Of a stretch of 41,680 bases of DNA, positions 7,617-16,160 are shown piece by piece. Both the position numbers and the translations under genes were made by a program. The notes below the pieces were generated by a model. That model was not told the origin of the DNA and searched no databases. It saw only the letters and a program-made list of their open reading frames with translations. The DNA lies in the NCBI GenBank assembly GCA_002482965.1, contig DLGZ01000047.1:41946-83625 (forward strand), written 5' to 3'. Source of the DNA: Verrucomicrobiaceae bacterium UBA7681 (GTDB lineage: Bacteria > Verrucomicrobiota > Verrucomicrobiia > Verrucomicrobiales > Verrucomicrobiaceae). Each line of letters starts with the position of its first letter. Within the stretch, counting starts at the first letter, position 1.

Positions 7617-8259
7617 CGCCTGCACACCGCTGAAACGTGATTTTCTTCGCGCTTGGTTCGTGCAGGAGCAGCGTTTTTTCCTCACGGGCGGCAGCGCTCT
7701 CGGGCTCTTTTACCTCGATCACCGCCGCTCTTATGATCTGGACCTCTTTACCAGCGACGAGGTCGAAGGAATCGAAGTGCAAAATCTCGTGCACCGTGTC
7801 GCTGCTGAAATCAAAGCAGACTGTCAGGCGTTGCGTACCGCTCCGGACTTTCACCGTTTTCGACTCACTCGTGGAGATGAACGTGAACTGGTGGATGTCG
7901 TCGTGGATCGCGCACCGCAGCTTGATGCGCAGAAAGCGGATTTTGACGGCATCCGCGTGGACACGCTGCGGGAAATCATCGCCAACAAGTTGACTACCCT
8001 GATCAGTCGCACCGAATTGAAGGACGTGGTGGACCTCTACTTTTTGGAACAGGCAGGCCACGACCTGCTCGCCGCCCTGCCAGATGCTCAGACCAAGGAC
8101 GGCGGCTGGGAGCCTGCCGTCGTCGCCATGCTGCTGGACGGACTGCGGGTCACCGAACTGCCCGCGTGGATGATACGCGACCTGGAACCTGCTGAACTTC
8201 AGGCGTTTCTGAACCGCCTGCGAATGGCCATTGCCGAGAAGGCCTTGCCCGCAGCTTAA
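7597..8259 (+). CDS. AbiEii/AbiGii-type nucleotidyltransferase
   Basis: A 220-residue protein of the AbiEii-like nucleotidyltransferase family. Motifs are G31-G32-S33 (FLTGGSALGLF), then D47-L-D49-L-F-T, the paired acidic residues that bind metal, followed by a domain of predicted helices (DTLREIIANKLTTLISR, DVVDLYFLEQAG). In AbiE systems this protein is the toxin, a GTP-binding nucleotidyltransferase; MenT relatives add pyrimidines to tRNA. The ATG at 7597 lies inside the preceding small gene. An open frame extends back to 7411, but residues before 7597 overlap the partner gene and are not conserved-looking. Together with the 93-residue protein this is a candidate toxin-antitoxin or phage-defence pair with an unusual partner. 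The substrate is unknown. Confidence 0.85.
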   Translation: MSWEESNACTPLKRDFLRAWFVQEQRFFLTGGSALGLFYLDHRRSYDLDLFTSDEVEGIEVQNLVHRVAAEIKADCQALRTAPDFHRFRLTRGDERELVDVVVDRAPQLDAQKADFDGIRVDTLREIIANKLTTLISRTELKDVVDLYFLEQAGHDLLAALPDAQTKDGGWEPAVVAMLLDGLRVTELPAWMIRDLEPAELQAFLNRLRMAIAEKALPAA

Positions 8260-8380
8260 GGGGCTAAAAACGGCATAGTCCTAGGGACCTGCGGCGGGCA
8301 TCGACGCAATACCCCGTCATTTTCCTCCCCCTCCGCCATTGAACCCGACGGATTCCTCGCCAAGTCAGGGGGTCCCACCC

Positions 8381-10768
8381 ATGTCCCAAGCCGTCTTCCG
8401 CACCATCCCCCTCCGCGAACTCAACGCCGACCAGCTCCTCGACCTCTCGAAGCGCATGAAGCTCTCGCTCTCACGCGCCGACATGCTCGCCGTGCAGAAG
8501 ATTTACAACGACGAAGGCCGCGAGCCCACGGACGTCGAGATGGAAGTCATCGCCCAGACCTGGAGCGAGCACTGCAAGCACCGCATTTTTGGCGCGAAGA
8601 TCCAGCACACGCTCGACGGCAAGGAAGAAGTCGTGGACGGCCTGTTCAAGACCTACATCCGTGCCGTGACGGAGGAGATCTGCAAGAACAAGCCCGACTT
8701 CGTGCTCGGAGCCTTTGAAGACAACGCCGGTTTCGTGCGCCTGGATGCCGACAAGGCCGTCTGCCTCAAGGTGGAAACGCACAATCACCCCAGCGCCATT
8801 GAGCCCTACGCAGGTGCAAACACCGGCCTCGGCGGCGTGATCCGCGACATCCTCGGCGCAGGCAAAGGTGCCAAGCCCGTCGCCTCCATCGACGTCTTCT
8901 GCTTTGGCCCGCCCAACATTGAGCAGGAAGACATCAAGGCCAAGGACGTCATCCACCCCCTCGGCGTCATGCGTGGCGTCGTACGCGGCGTGCGTGACTA
9001 CGGCAACCGCATGGGCATCCCCACCGTCAATGGTGCGATCCAGTTTGACGACACCTTCATTTACAACCCCCTCGTCTTCTGCGGCACCGCTGGCATCATC
9101 CCAATCAAGGACATCGCCAAGGAAGTGAAGCCCGGGCATCTGCTCGTCGCAGCGGGTGGTCGCACCGGCAAGGACGGCCTCAAAGGCGCGACCTTCTCCT
9201 CGGCATCTCTCACCACAGGCTCCCACGAAGAAGACCAGACCGCCGTGCAGATCGGCAATCCCATTGAAGAAAAGAAGGCCGCCGACTTCGTGCTCGCCGC
9301 ACGTGAGAAGGGCCTCATCCAGTTCGTCACCGACTGCGGTGCGGGTGGCTTCAGCTCTGCCGCAGGCGAAATGCTGCGCGACACCGGCGGTGAAGTGTGG
9401 CTGGAAAACGCCCCGCTCAAGGCCCCCGATCTCGAAAGCTGGCAGGTCTTCATCAGCGAATCCCAGGAGCGCATGGTCATCGCCATCGAGGAAAAAGACC
9501 TCGCTGCGATGCATGAACTCGCCGCCATCTACCAAACGGAGCTCTGCGTGCTGGCCAAGGCCGACGGCTCCCAGCGCCTCAAAGTCTTCCACCACGGCAC
9601 CATCGTGTGCGATCTCCACGTCACCGCTCTGCACGAGGCCCCGCGCCGCGAAATGAAGGCCAAATGGCGCACCCCGCCGTCCGTGAAGCCAGTGGTTCCC
9701 GTGCGTCCTGAATCCTGGACCGCCACGCTCAAGACCCTGCTCTCCGATTTCTCCATCGTCTCCCGTGAGCCCATCATCCGCGAGTACGACCACGAAGTGC
9801 AGGGCAACACCGTCCTCAAGCCCCTCGCCGGTGCTTCAGGCGACGCCCCGCAGGACGGCAGCGTCATCCGTGTGGATGGCAGCCAGCAGCTCGTCGCCCT
9901 CGCCTGCGCCTTGCTCCCTGAGTGGGGCAAGACCGACCCGCATCTCATGGGCCGCGCCGTCGTCGATGAGTGCGTGCGCCAGCTCGTCGCCATGGGGTCC
10001 AACCCTGATCGCATCGCCATCCTCGACAATTTTTGCATGGGCAATCCCGACAACGAGCGCGAGCTCGGTGCCCTCGTCGAATGCACCAAAGGCATGGCCA
10101 AAACCGCCATCGCCTACGCCGCGCCCTTCGTCTCCGGCAAGGACAGCTTCTACAACTACTTCATCACCGACGAAGGCCCCGTCTCCATCCCCGTCACGCT
10201 GCTCCTCAGCGGCTTCGGCGTCGTGGAAGATGCCAAGCACGTCATCGGCGCCTCCCTGCGCCGCGTCGGCAGCAAGATCGCCATCCTCGGCAAAGCCAGC
10301 GCCGGTCTGCGCGGCAGCATCGTCGCCAAATACACCAAGGGCATCGGCATGGACGCCGGCCCCGACTTCTGCGAAGTCGAAAGCCTCGCCGCCTACCGCC
10401 GCTACTTTGAGCTCGTGAAGCAGGGTGCCGTCCTCAGCGCCCATGACATCGGCGAAGGCGGCCTCGCCGTCGCCCTAGCCGAGATGGCCTTCAGCGGCAA
10501 AGGTGGTATCCGCATCGCCACCGACAAGATGCCCGCCCACGCCGGCCTCACCACCGCAGAACTCCTCTTCGGCGAAACCCCCGGCCGCCTCCTCATCGAG
10601 ATCGCCCCCGAACACGTCAGCGCCGCCGAAGCCGCTGGCCTCACCATCATCGGCGACTCCACGCGTGATCCTTACCTCTACATCTCCCACAACGGCACCA
10701 CCCTGATCGATTCCCCAATCGATCAGCTCAAGCCGCTGTGGCGCGATGGGCTGGTGAAATACTATTGA
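8381..10768 (+). CDS. purL: Phosphoribosylformylglycinamidine synthase subunit PurL
   Basis: A 795-residue enzyme of the fourth step of purine biosynthesis, converting FGAR, glutamine and ATP to FGAM. It is the small PurL type, which relies on separate PurQ and PurS subunits not present in this window. Signature sequences are present: VETHNHPSAIEPYAG (about residues 131-145) with the ATP-binding histidines, GGRTGKDGLKGATFSS, TDCGAGGFSSAAGEM, and a second AIRS-like half with DIGEGGLAVALAEM. A TTG 42 bp upstream (8339) extends the frame, but ATG 8381 gives the expected MSQAVFRTIPLREL start and has AGGGGG about 10 nt before it. The exported-protein gene follows after 17 bp, but an operon link is only suggested. 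Confidence 0.95.
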   Translation: MSQAVFRTIPLRELNADQLLDLSKRMKLSLSRADMLAVQKIYNDEGREPTDVEMEVIAQTWSEHCKHRIFGAKIQHTLDGKEEVVDGLFKTYIRAVTEEICKNKPDFVLGAFEDNAGFVRLDADKAVCLKVETHNHPSAIEPYAGANTGLGGVIRDILGAGKGAKPVASIDVFCFGPPNIEQEDIKAKDVIHPLGVMRGVVRGVRDYGNRMGIPTVNGAIQFDDTFIYNPLVFCGTAGIIPIKDIAKEVKPGHLLVAAGGRTGKDGLKGATFSSASLTTGSHEEDQTAVQIGNPIEEKKAADFVLAAREKGLIQFVTDCGAGGFSSAAGEMLRDTGGEVWLENAPLKAPDLESWQVFISESQERMVIAIEEKDLAAMHELAAIYQTELCVLAKADGSQRLKVFHHGTIVCDLHVTALHEAPRREMKAKWRTPPSVKPVVPVRPESWTATLKTLLSDFSIVSREPIIREYDHEVQGNTVLKPLAGASGDAPQDGSVIRVDGSQQLVALACALLPEWGKTDPHLMGRAVVDECVRQLVAMGSNPDRIAILDNFCMGNPDNERELGALVECTKGMAKTAIAYAAPFVSGKDSFYNYFITDEGPVSIPVTLLLSGFGVVEDAKHVIGASLRRVGSKIAILGKASAGLRGSIVAKYTKGIGMDAGPDFCEVESLAAYRRYFELVKQGAVLSAHDIGEGGLAVALAEMAFSGKGGIRIATDKMPAHAGLTTAELLFGETPGRLLIEIAPEHVSAAEAAGLTIIGDSTRDPYLYISHNGTTLIDSPIDQLKPLWRDGLVKYY

Positions 10769-10785
10769 TCCACCTCAAACAGCTC

Positions 10786-11370
10786 ATGACCTCATTCTTC
10801 AAGGCCGGCATTCTCGCAACGCTGGCCTCAGCATCCCTCCATGCTGCGGATGTTGAAATGAAGACGGTGAGCATCGACGAGTTTTTTGCCGGCCAGATGC
10901 AGCCTCTGCCGCTCAAGCTGAACGTCCCGAAAGCGTATTTCCACGCCGAGGGTCTCGATGTGGATGATAGCTACACCTACTGGATGCTGCCGCAGGCCGT
11001 CAAGCCCGCTGCAGCCACCGGAGATCTTCCCCAGACAGGCTACGTCTGGGGCAAAATCTCGCTGGATGTAGGTTACTTCGCCGAGCAGAAAAAATTCTCC
11101 CACGAAGACAGTTTCAAAAAAGAACTGGCAGCAGGAGGGCATGAGCTGGTGGCTCATAAAAAGCGCAATGTCGGCGGCTTTGCCGTGATCGCCTCCATCA
11201 TGAACTTCAAGATGGAGGACGGCTCTCGGCGCCTGATATACTCAGCCTACATCGCCACCAACATCGCGACCAACTGCATCTATCTCTCGTACAGCCCTCC
11301 CTCGAACTTTTCCAAAGAGCAAGCCGCCAAAGTCTGGGATGGGATCATTGATTCAATCTCGAAGAAGTAG
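10786..11370 (+). CDS. Exported protein of unknown function
   Basis: A 194-residue protein. An N-terminal signal peptide (MTSFFKAGILATLASASLHAADVEM) with a likely cut after HAA is followed by a soluble mature part without further membrane helices. No known domain is recognised; the C-terminal half (about 140-190) contains a probable amphipathic helix near KEQAAKVWDGIIDSI. A frame open from 10738 adds 16 residues lacking a signal-like start and overlaps purL, so ATG 10786 is preferred. It starts 17 bp after purL and may be cotranscribed with it, but no functional link is evident. Confidence 0.75.
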   Translation: MTSFFKAGILATLASASLHAADVEMKTVSIDEFFAGQMQPLPLKLNVPKAYFHAEGLDVDDSYTYWMLPQAVKPAAATGDLPQTGYVWGKISLDVGYFAEQKKFSHEDSFKKELAAGGHELVAHKKRNVGGFAVIASIMNFKMEDGSRRLIYSAYIATNIATNCIYLSYSPPSNFSKEQAAKVWDGIIDSISKK

Positions 11371-11415
11371 CTGTTTCATCGCAGAGTTTTCTAGTTCGGC
11401 CGCCAGTTGCTCAAC

Positions 11416-11757
11416 TCACGCACCGCGATTGACCCGTACCAACTCGCCCTGAAGCGATTCCCTCGCTTCAAGCTGAGCATGTACTTTGGCGGCAAGCACC
11501 AGAAAGTCAGGATTGCCGGTACAAACGATGACCCCAGCGTGGTCGGGGTTCTGGCGATGCAGACGAATGAAGTCCTGACGGTTGTGGGTGATGACGGCGC
11601 GACCGTTCTCTGCGGCGAAACGCAGAACTTCGTCATCCGGGATGCCCTCGTTCGATTTGCCTGCGTCGCGGGTGGTGAGCACGTCATGCCCCAGGCGACG
11701 CAGTTCCTCGACCACGGGCAACGGGAAGTTCTCGTTGGAATACAAACGTGCGATCAT
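11416..11757 (-). CDS. DUF5615 PIN-like protein (putative toxin)
   Basis: A 113-residue protein of the DUF5615 PIN-like family. It starts IARLYSNENFPLPVV, continues with LRRLGHDVLTTRDAG, and carries AVITHNRQDFIRLH and HAGVIVCTG, which match the family's conserved blocks. At the first acidic position many members have DENFP; here it is NENFP, with the following Glu kept. PIN-fold proteins are commonly metal-dependent RNases, but DUF5615 activity is not established. It overlaps the DUF433 gene at 11754 by 4 bp, the usual antitoxin-then-toxin order. It is probably the second gene of a toxin-antitoxin module. Confidence 0.84.
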   Translation of the reverse strand: MIARLYSNENFPLPVVEELRRLGHDVLTTRDAGKSNEGIPDDEVLRFAAENGRAVITHNRQDFIRLHRQNPDHAGVIVCTGNPDFLVLAAKVHAQLEARESLQGELVRVNRGA

Positions 11758-12089
11758 GACTCATCACCATTCGCCGCGATCTCCCTGTCCATTTCCTCGC
11801 GGTGTGAGCGGGCGTAATTCCAGGCATTGGCGAGGTCTTCCGCGTTCAATGTGGGATAGGCCGCGAGCAGTTCCGCATCCGTCTTTCCCTGACGGCGCAG
11901 GAATTCCAGCAGCCAGACCGGAATTCGTGTGCGGATGATGCGAGCCACACCACCGCACACATTCGCCTGAAAATCGATCCCCGGGTGGGCATCCGCCACC
12001 TCCATGGCCACAACAGAGAGAATGCGCATCTGGTCCCCTTTGGGCAGATGCAGCACGGCCTCACGGAGGGCATCAAAGCTGGTGTTCAT
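11754..12089 (-). CDS. DUF433 protein (putative antitoxin)
   Basis: A 111-residue protein. The C-terminal two thirds matches DUF433: HPGIDFQANVCGGVARIIRT, then IPVWLLEFLRRQGKTDAELL and LNAEDLANAWNYA. DUF433 is a small helix-turn-helix-like domain commonly paired with DUF5615. About 35 residues before it (LREAVLHLPKGDQMRILSVV) form an extra N-terminal segment of unknown role. The gene comes first and overlaps the DUF5615 gene by 4 bp, so the two are cotranslated. I infer an antitoxin that binds DNA and neutralises the PIN-like partner. Confidence 0.84.
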   Translation of the reverse strand: MNTSFDALREAVLHLPKGDQMRILSVVAMEVADAHPGIDFQANVCGGVARIIRTRIPVWLLEFLRRQGKTDAELLAAYPTLNAEDLANAWNYARSHREEMDREIAANGDES

Positions 12090-12198
12090 TCCTGCGAGCT
12101 TATCATAGGCGCTCTCAGGCGAAAATGCTTTTTCACTGCCAATCCATGACTGTCAAAGTTCTCATTGCACGCAGCCTTGAAGCACCTTCCATCCCACC

Positions 12199-13365
12199 AT
12201 GTCCTCCCCCCTCGCCCTCCTGAAAGCATTCGCGCTGCTGCTGGCGCTGTTTCTGGGACCGTTGAGCATGATCGGCCTCATCTGCATGGTCACCTGGCAG
12301 GGCATGCTGCTCAGCGCTGCCATCGGTCTGCTGGCCATCAGCCCCCTGCTCTTCTGGATCGGTGACGAACGCGGCTCCGTGCTGCAGATGCGGTTGGGAA
12401 AGATATTGCCGCTTGTGGCCTGCGTCTGTGCAGCGGCCACGCTGTGGCAGACGCCCGCTGCACACACGCCGGAGACGGCCAAGATTCACTCGCGCTTCTC
12501 GGATGGTGCCTGGCACTACGATCGCTTTTCAGTTGGCTCCTTCATTCCAGAAATCGATCAGATCCATCTCGGCTATGCCGCAGCAGTGGCCTTCGATCCC
12601 TTCTTCACCCGGCAGCAGCGCCGTGATCTGGCAGCAATGACTGACACGATGTATGCCGAGATAGGCGCTGATCCAGACTTCACCGCCGTCGGCTCTGCAC
12701 TGCCGTCGATCTATCGCGAGCTGTCCTTCCAGGAGTTCCGCGACGGACATTACTTCCACTACATCCCGGCAGGTGTGGACCGTACCAAGCCCACGCCGGC
12801 GCTGGTGTTTCTGCATGGCAGCGGCGGCAATTTCAAAGCCTACACCTGGCTGCTGTCAAAGATCGCCGATGAACTCGGCATCACCGTCATCGCGCCCAGC
12901 TTTGGCATGGGAAACTGGGAGAAGAAGGGCGGCTACGAAGCCATCACGCGTGCCATTGCGGATGCCGGAAAGCACGCCGCGATTGATCCCGACCACATCC
13001 ACCTCATGGGCCTCTCCAATGGTGGCAAAGGACTTTGTTTGGCCGAATCAACCGACGGGCCGAAGTTCCGCTCCCTGATCTTCCTCTCGGCGGTGTTTCA
13101 CAACCTCATCCGGCCTGCCGACCTCGCCGCACGTTTGCAGCCGCGCCGCGTCCTGATCCTCTCCGGCGGAAGCGATGACCGCGTCCCATGGGAGTACGTC
13201 TCCGGCTATGCTGAAAAGCTGAAGGCAGGAGGGCTGGACGTCACCACTCACCGCTTCGACGGCGAAGATCACTTTCTCTTTTTCCGCCAGCGCGATGAGG
13301 TGTTGAAACTCGCCGCCGGGTGGATTGCCGACAACCCTCAGGCACACATTCCAGCACCGCGCTGA
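12199..13365 (+). CDS. Alpha/beta hydrolase with N-terminal membrane segment
   Basis: A 388-residue protein. The first about 80 residues hold two or three hydrophobic helices (LLKAFALLLALFLGPLSMIG, then MLLSAAIGLLAISPLLFW). The rest is an alpha/beta hydrolase: oxyanion-hole motif VFLHGSGGNFKAY, nucleophile in GLSNGG (S273), an acid in SGGSDDRVPWE, and a histidine in GEDHFLFF. The serine hydrolase is therefore likely intact and membrane-anchored. The ester or peptide substrate is unknown. The gene diverges from the DUF433 gene and converges with the TMTC-like gene, 12 bp away. No operon partner gives a clue. Confidence 0.85.
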   Translation: MSSPLALLKAFALLLALFLGPLSMIGLICMVTWQGMLLSAAIGLLAISPLLFWIGDERGSVLQMRLGKILPLVACVCAAATLWQTPAAHTPETAKIHSRFSDGAWHYDRFSVGSFIPEIDQIHLGYAAAVAFDPFFTRQQRRDLAAMTDTMYAEIGADPDFTAVGSALPSIYRELSFQEFRDGHYFHYIPAGVDRTKPTPALVFLHGSGGNFKAYTWLLSKIADELGITVIAPSFGMGNWEKKGGYEAITRAIADAGKHAAIDPDHIHLMGLSNGGKGLCLAESTDGPKFRSLIFLSAVFHNLIRPADLAARLQPRRVLILSGGSDDRVPWEYVSGYAEKLKAGGLDVTTHRFDGEDHFLFFRQRDEVLKLAAGWIADNPQAHIPAPR

Positions 13366-13377
13366 ATTCCCGCTGGC

Positions 13378-15363
13378 TTAACGTGGCCTGCCCTTCTGAG
13401 CCATGGCGACCTGGGCCGCTTGAATGAGGTTCTGGAGCTGGTGGTCACCCGGCTGGACGCGGGCGGCGGCCTCGTAATGATCCAAGGCGCGATGAGGCAT
13501 GCCGGTCTGATAATAAACAAGTCCAAGCGCCTTGTGCGTCTGTGGATCATTGGGCATGGCCCGCAAGATGTCCCGGAAGACCGAAACGGCTTCATCATAC
13601 CTGCCCACCCCTGCGAGGCTGAGGCCAAGGGTGAAGGCCACCGGCGGTTTGGTGGTGGCATTTTTATCGATGTTGATGAGCTGCATCGTCGTGTCGAGCG
13701 CCTCCTTGGGGCGGTTCAGCCTGAGCAGTGAGTTGGAAAGATTGAGCAGTCCGTTTTGAAAGCGCGGCTCGACTTTGAGCGCCTCGCGGAAGCAGTGCAC
13801 CGCCTTCTCGTTCTGCCCGGCATCAGAGTAGGCTGCCCCCAGATTTCCCCACGTGCGGTACTTGCCCGGGCTTTTGGCCACAGTGTCCTCCCAGAGGCTT
13901 TCACGTGTCCGCCAGACATTGTTGCGAATGCAGGTCTTCCAGGAAAGCGCCCCCACACACAGGAGGGTGAACACCGGAATCCCCACCCGCAGCATCTTGG
14001 CGCGGGCGCCGCTGCTGCTGCTGCTCCGTACCCAGTCCAGCAGGCATGCCACCAGAATAAAAATGCCGATGGATGGCAGGTAGGAGCGATGCTCCGCCAC
14101 CAAGTCCGGCAACGGCGTCAGCGCTGACGACACCGCGATGGTGATGAAGAACCAGCACACGCAGGCAAAGCCCAAAACAAAGCGCACATCCCCCTTGAAC
14201 CGGCGAACCAAGCCCCATGATGTCAGCACGATTCCGCTCAGCACCGCCAGGGCCATCAGCACCGGCCCCTGAAAGAGCGATCCATAGATCGGCCATTCAG
14301 GATCGAGATTCATCCCCTTGGGCCAGAACATCTGCCGCAGGTAGTGGGTCATCACCGTCAGTTCGGTCACGAAGTACTGCCAGTGATTCAGCGGCGCATC
14401 CCGTGAGTTCACGATGTTCATGGCGCCATCGAAATCAAACCCGCCATGCTGCGCTGCCGCCGTCATAAACACCAGCACGGGAATGAGCGGCATGCACAGC
14501 AGCAGCGGCAGCGCCCTGAGGGCCGCCGTCCGCAGGCGTGAGCCCACCACCAGCCAGTCCAGCAGCACCGCCAGCACAGGAATCATGAAGGCATCCTCCT
14601 TCGTCTGCATGGCCAGCAGCAGCGTCACCACCGCACCGGCGCGCAGCAGCCCCCTCCCCCACCGTGACTGCACGGAGCATGAAGTGAAATACAGCAACAA
14701 ACTCAGGAGCGAAAACAGCACTACCAGCGAAGTGAAGCGCTGAACGATGTAGGTCACGGATTCCGTGGCGAGCGGATGAACTGCAAACAGCAGAGCCGCT
14801 GCCGCAGAGATAAACAGCACCGAACTCCGCTGCAAACGGACTGCCAAGGTCGAACGACGGAGCAGCACCGTCACCAGTCCGTAGATGAGGACCGCATTCA
14901 ATGCGTGAATGGCGACATTGACCATTCGATACCAGTGGGGATTGAATTCATCCAACTGGTAGTTCAGGCGAAAACTCGCATAGGCCACCGGGCGCATGAT
15001 GGCATTGACCGCATAGTCAGGATCAGACCCAATTTTTAGCGGACGATTCACGAACTCGTTGAAGTCTTTCAGATGGGCAAAGCTGCTGCCTGTGCGGAAG
15101 AACGGATTGTCTTTCAGATAGGTATGGTCGTCGAACGCCATGGGAAAATCGGCGGTCCACACGTAAAGGCTGGCACACAGGCCCATCAGCAAAGCCGCCA
15201 GCGCAGCATGCACCCAAAACCGGGAGGCACGTGAAGGTTGAACAGGTGCCGTCTCCTGGGGTGCAAGAGCTTCTGGAGGCACCGCGTGAACCACAGAACG
15301 ACTCGTGACAGCGCGTGTTGCGTTTTTTCCGCTAGAATGTTTGCTGCGTGTGCGTTTAGACAT
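13378..15363 (-). CDS. TMTC-like membrane protein with TPR repeats
   Basis: A 661-residue protein starting at ATG 15363 (MSKRTRSKHSS), followed by a basic, proline-rich stretch and then membrane helices from about residue 50. The FDDHTYLKDNPFF motif (about 77-89) resembles the luminal DD/DE motif of GT-C O-mannosyltransferases and of TMTC proteins. About ten hydrophobic helices extend to about residue 480. Four TPR units follow, at KYRTWGNLGAAYSDAGQ, LLNLSNSLLRLNRP, VAFTLGLSLAGVGRYDEAV and THKALGLVYYQTGMP. It probably moves a lipid-linked sugar to exported proteins, but that is inference. A frame open to 15459 is less likely than the ATG here. Its 3' end is 12 bp from the hydrolase stop. Confidence 0.8.
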   Translation of the reverse strand: MSKRTRSKHSSGKNATRAVTSRSVVHAVPPEALAPQETAPVQPSRASRFWVHAALAALLMGLCASLYVWTADFPMAFDDHTYLKDNPFFRTGSSFAHLKDFNEFVNRPLKIGSDPDYAVNAIMRPVAYASFRLNYQLDEFNPHWYRMVNVAIHALNAVLIYGLVTVLLRRSTLAVRLQRSSVLFISAAAALLFAVHPLATESVTYIVQRFTSLVVLFSLLSLLLYFTSCSVQSRWGRGLLRAGAVVTLLLAMQTKEDAFMIPVLAVLLDWLVVGSRLRTAALRALPLLLCMPLIPVLVFMTAAAQHGGFDFDGAMNIVNSRDAPLNHWQYFVTELTVMTHYLRQMFWPKGMNLDPEWPIYGSLFQGPVLMALAVLSGIVLTSWGLVRRFKGDVRFVLGFACVCWFFITIAVSSALTPLPDLVAEHRSYLPSIGIFILVACLLDWVRSSSSSGARAKMLRVGIPVFTLLCVGALSWKTCIRNNVWRTRESLWEDTVAKSPGKYRTWGNLGAAYSDAGQNEKAVHCFREALKVEPRFQNGLLNLSNSLLRLNRPKEALDTTMQLINIDKNATTKPPVAFTLGLSLAGVGRYDEAVSVFRDILRAMPNDPQTHKALGLVYYQTGMPHRALDHYEAAARVQPGDHQLQNLIQAAQVAMAQKGRPR

Positions 15364-15482
15364 GGCTTCGGCGAAGTGAATTTTTGAATTCGCGTACTTT
15401 GCCCCGAAACGCGCCCTTCCTTCAAAGGACAAGACCTGTCGCGTCAGACGCCACCACACCTAAAGCATTCACACATCACAAA

Positions 15483-16160
15483 TTACGCGCCATGGTCGCG
15501 CACCCATTGCCCGGCACGCAGATACAGTTCAGCGGCACTTCGCAGCTGAAGCTTTTCCTTAATGCGGGCACGGTAAGTCTCCACTGTCGATTCTCCCAAA
15601 TTGAGAGTTTGGGCGATCTCGCGCGTGCTTTTGCCGCGGCCAAGCATTTGAAATACCTCCAGTTCGCGGTCCGCGAGTGTTTCCATCCCGGCCAGTTCGG
15701 TGTTGCTGCGTTTCTGCGTCATGCGCTCCAGCAGCTTTGCCGTCATCTGCCGGCTGGCATACACGTCCCCTTTCATGACACAGCGAATGGCCTCGATCAC
15801 CTCGGTGGAGGCTTCGTTTTTGGTGATGTAGCCCTTGGCGCCAGCACGCAGGGCGCGCTCGGCGTACAGCTCCTCATCATGCATGGAGAGCACGAGCACA
15901 TTGATGTCCAGCCCCTGCGCTTTGATGTCTTTGAGCAGCTCCAGACCGCTGGAGCCATGCAGGGTGATGTCCACAATCGCGATGTCGGGCTTGGTCTCCA
16001 GGATCAGCTGCATGGCATCGCGAATGTTGTCTGCTTCACCGCAGATGGACATGCCCAGGTCACGGTCAATGAGCTGTCCCAGATGTTCTCGGAACATGGG
16101 ATGATCCTCGACAAGGAGAACCTTGTAACTGTTCGCTGCTTTTAATTCAGTTTTCTTCAT
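15483..16160 (-). CDS. NarL/LuxR-type response regulator
   Basis: A 225-residue protein. The receiver domain (about 11-130) has VLLVEDHPMFREHLG, phosphoacceptor D64 in IAIVDITLHG and K114 in GYITKNE. The C-terminal LuxR HTH (about 155-215) has LADRELEVFQMLGRGKSTREIA and the recognition-helix-like LGESTVETYRARI. It is the partner of the sensor kinase just before it; the two genes overlap by 14 bp and are the last genes of the amino-sugar operon. It probably activates or represses genes in answer to that kinase; the regulon is unknown. Confidence 0.93.
   Translation of the reverse strand: MKKTELKAANSYKVLLVEDHPMFREHLGQLIDRDLGMSICGEADNIRDAMQLILETKPDIAIVDITLHGSSGLELLKDIKAQGLDINVLVLSMHDEELYAERALRAGAKGYITKNEASTEVIEAIRCVMKGDVYASRQMTAKLLERMTQKRSNTELAGMETLADRELEVFQMLGRGKSTREIAQTLNLGESTVETYRARIKEKLQLRSAAELYLRAGQWVRDHGA

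Noticed and set aside
8339..8380. Upstream TTG start for purL
   Set aside because: The extension has no conserved-looking residues, and ATG 8381 gives the typical PurL N-terminus.
8471..9793. A 440-residue minus-strand open frame inside purL
   Set aside because: It mirrors purL codons, is dominated by low-complexity acidic and Gly/Ala residues and has no domain; purL on the plus strand is unmistakable.
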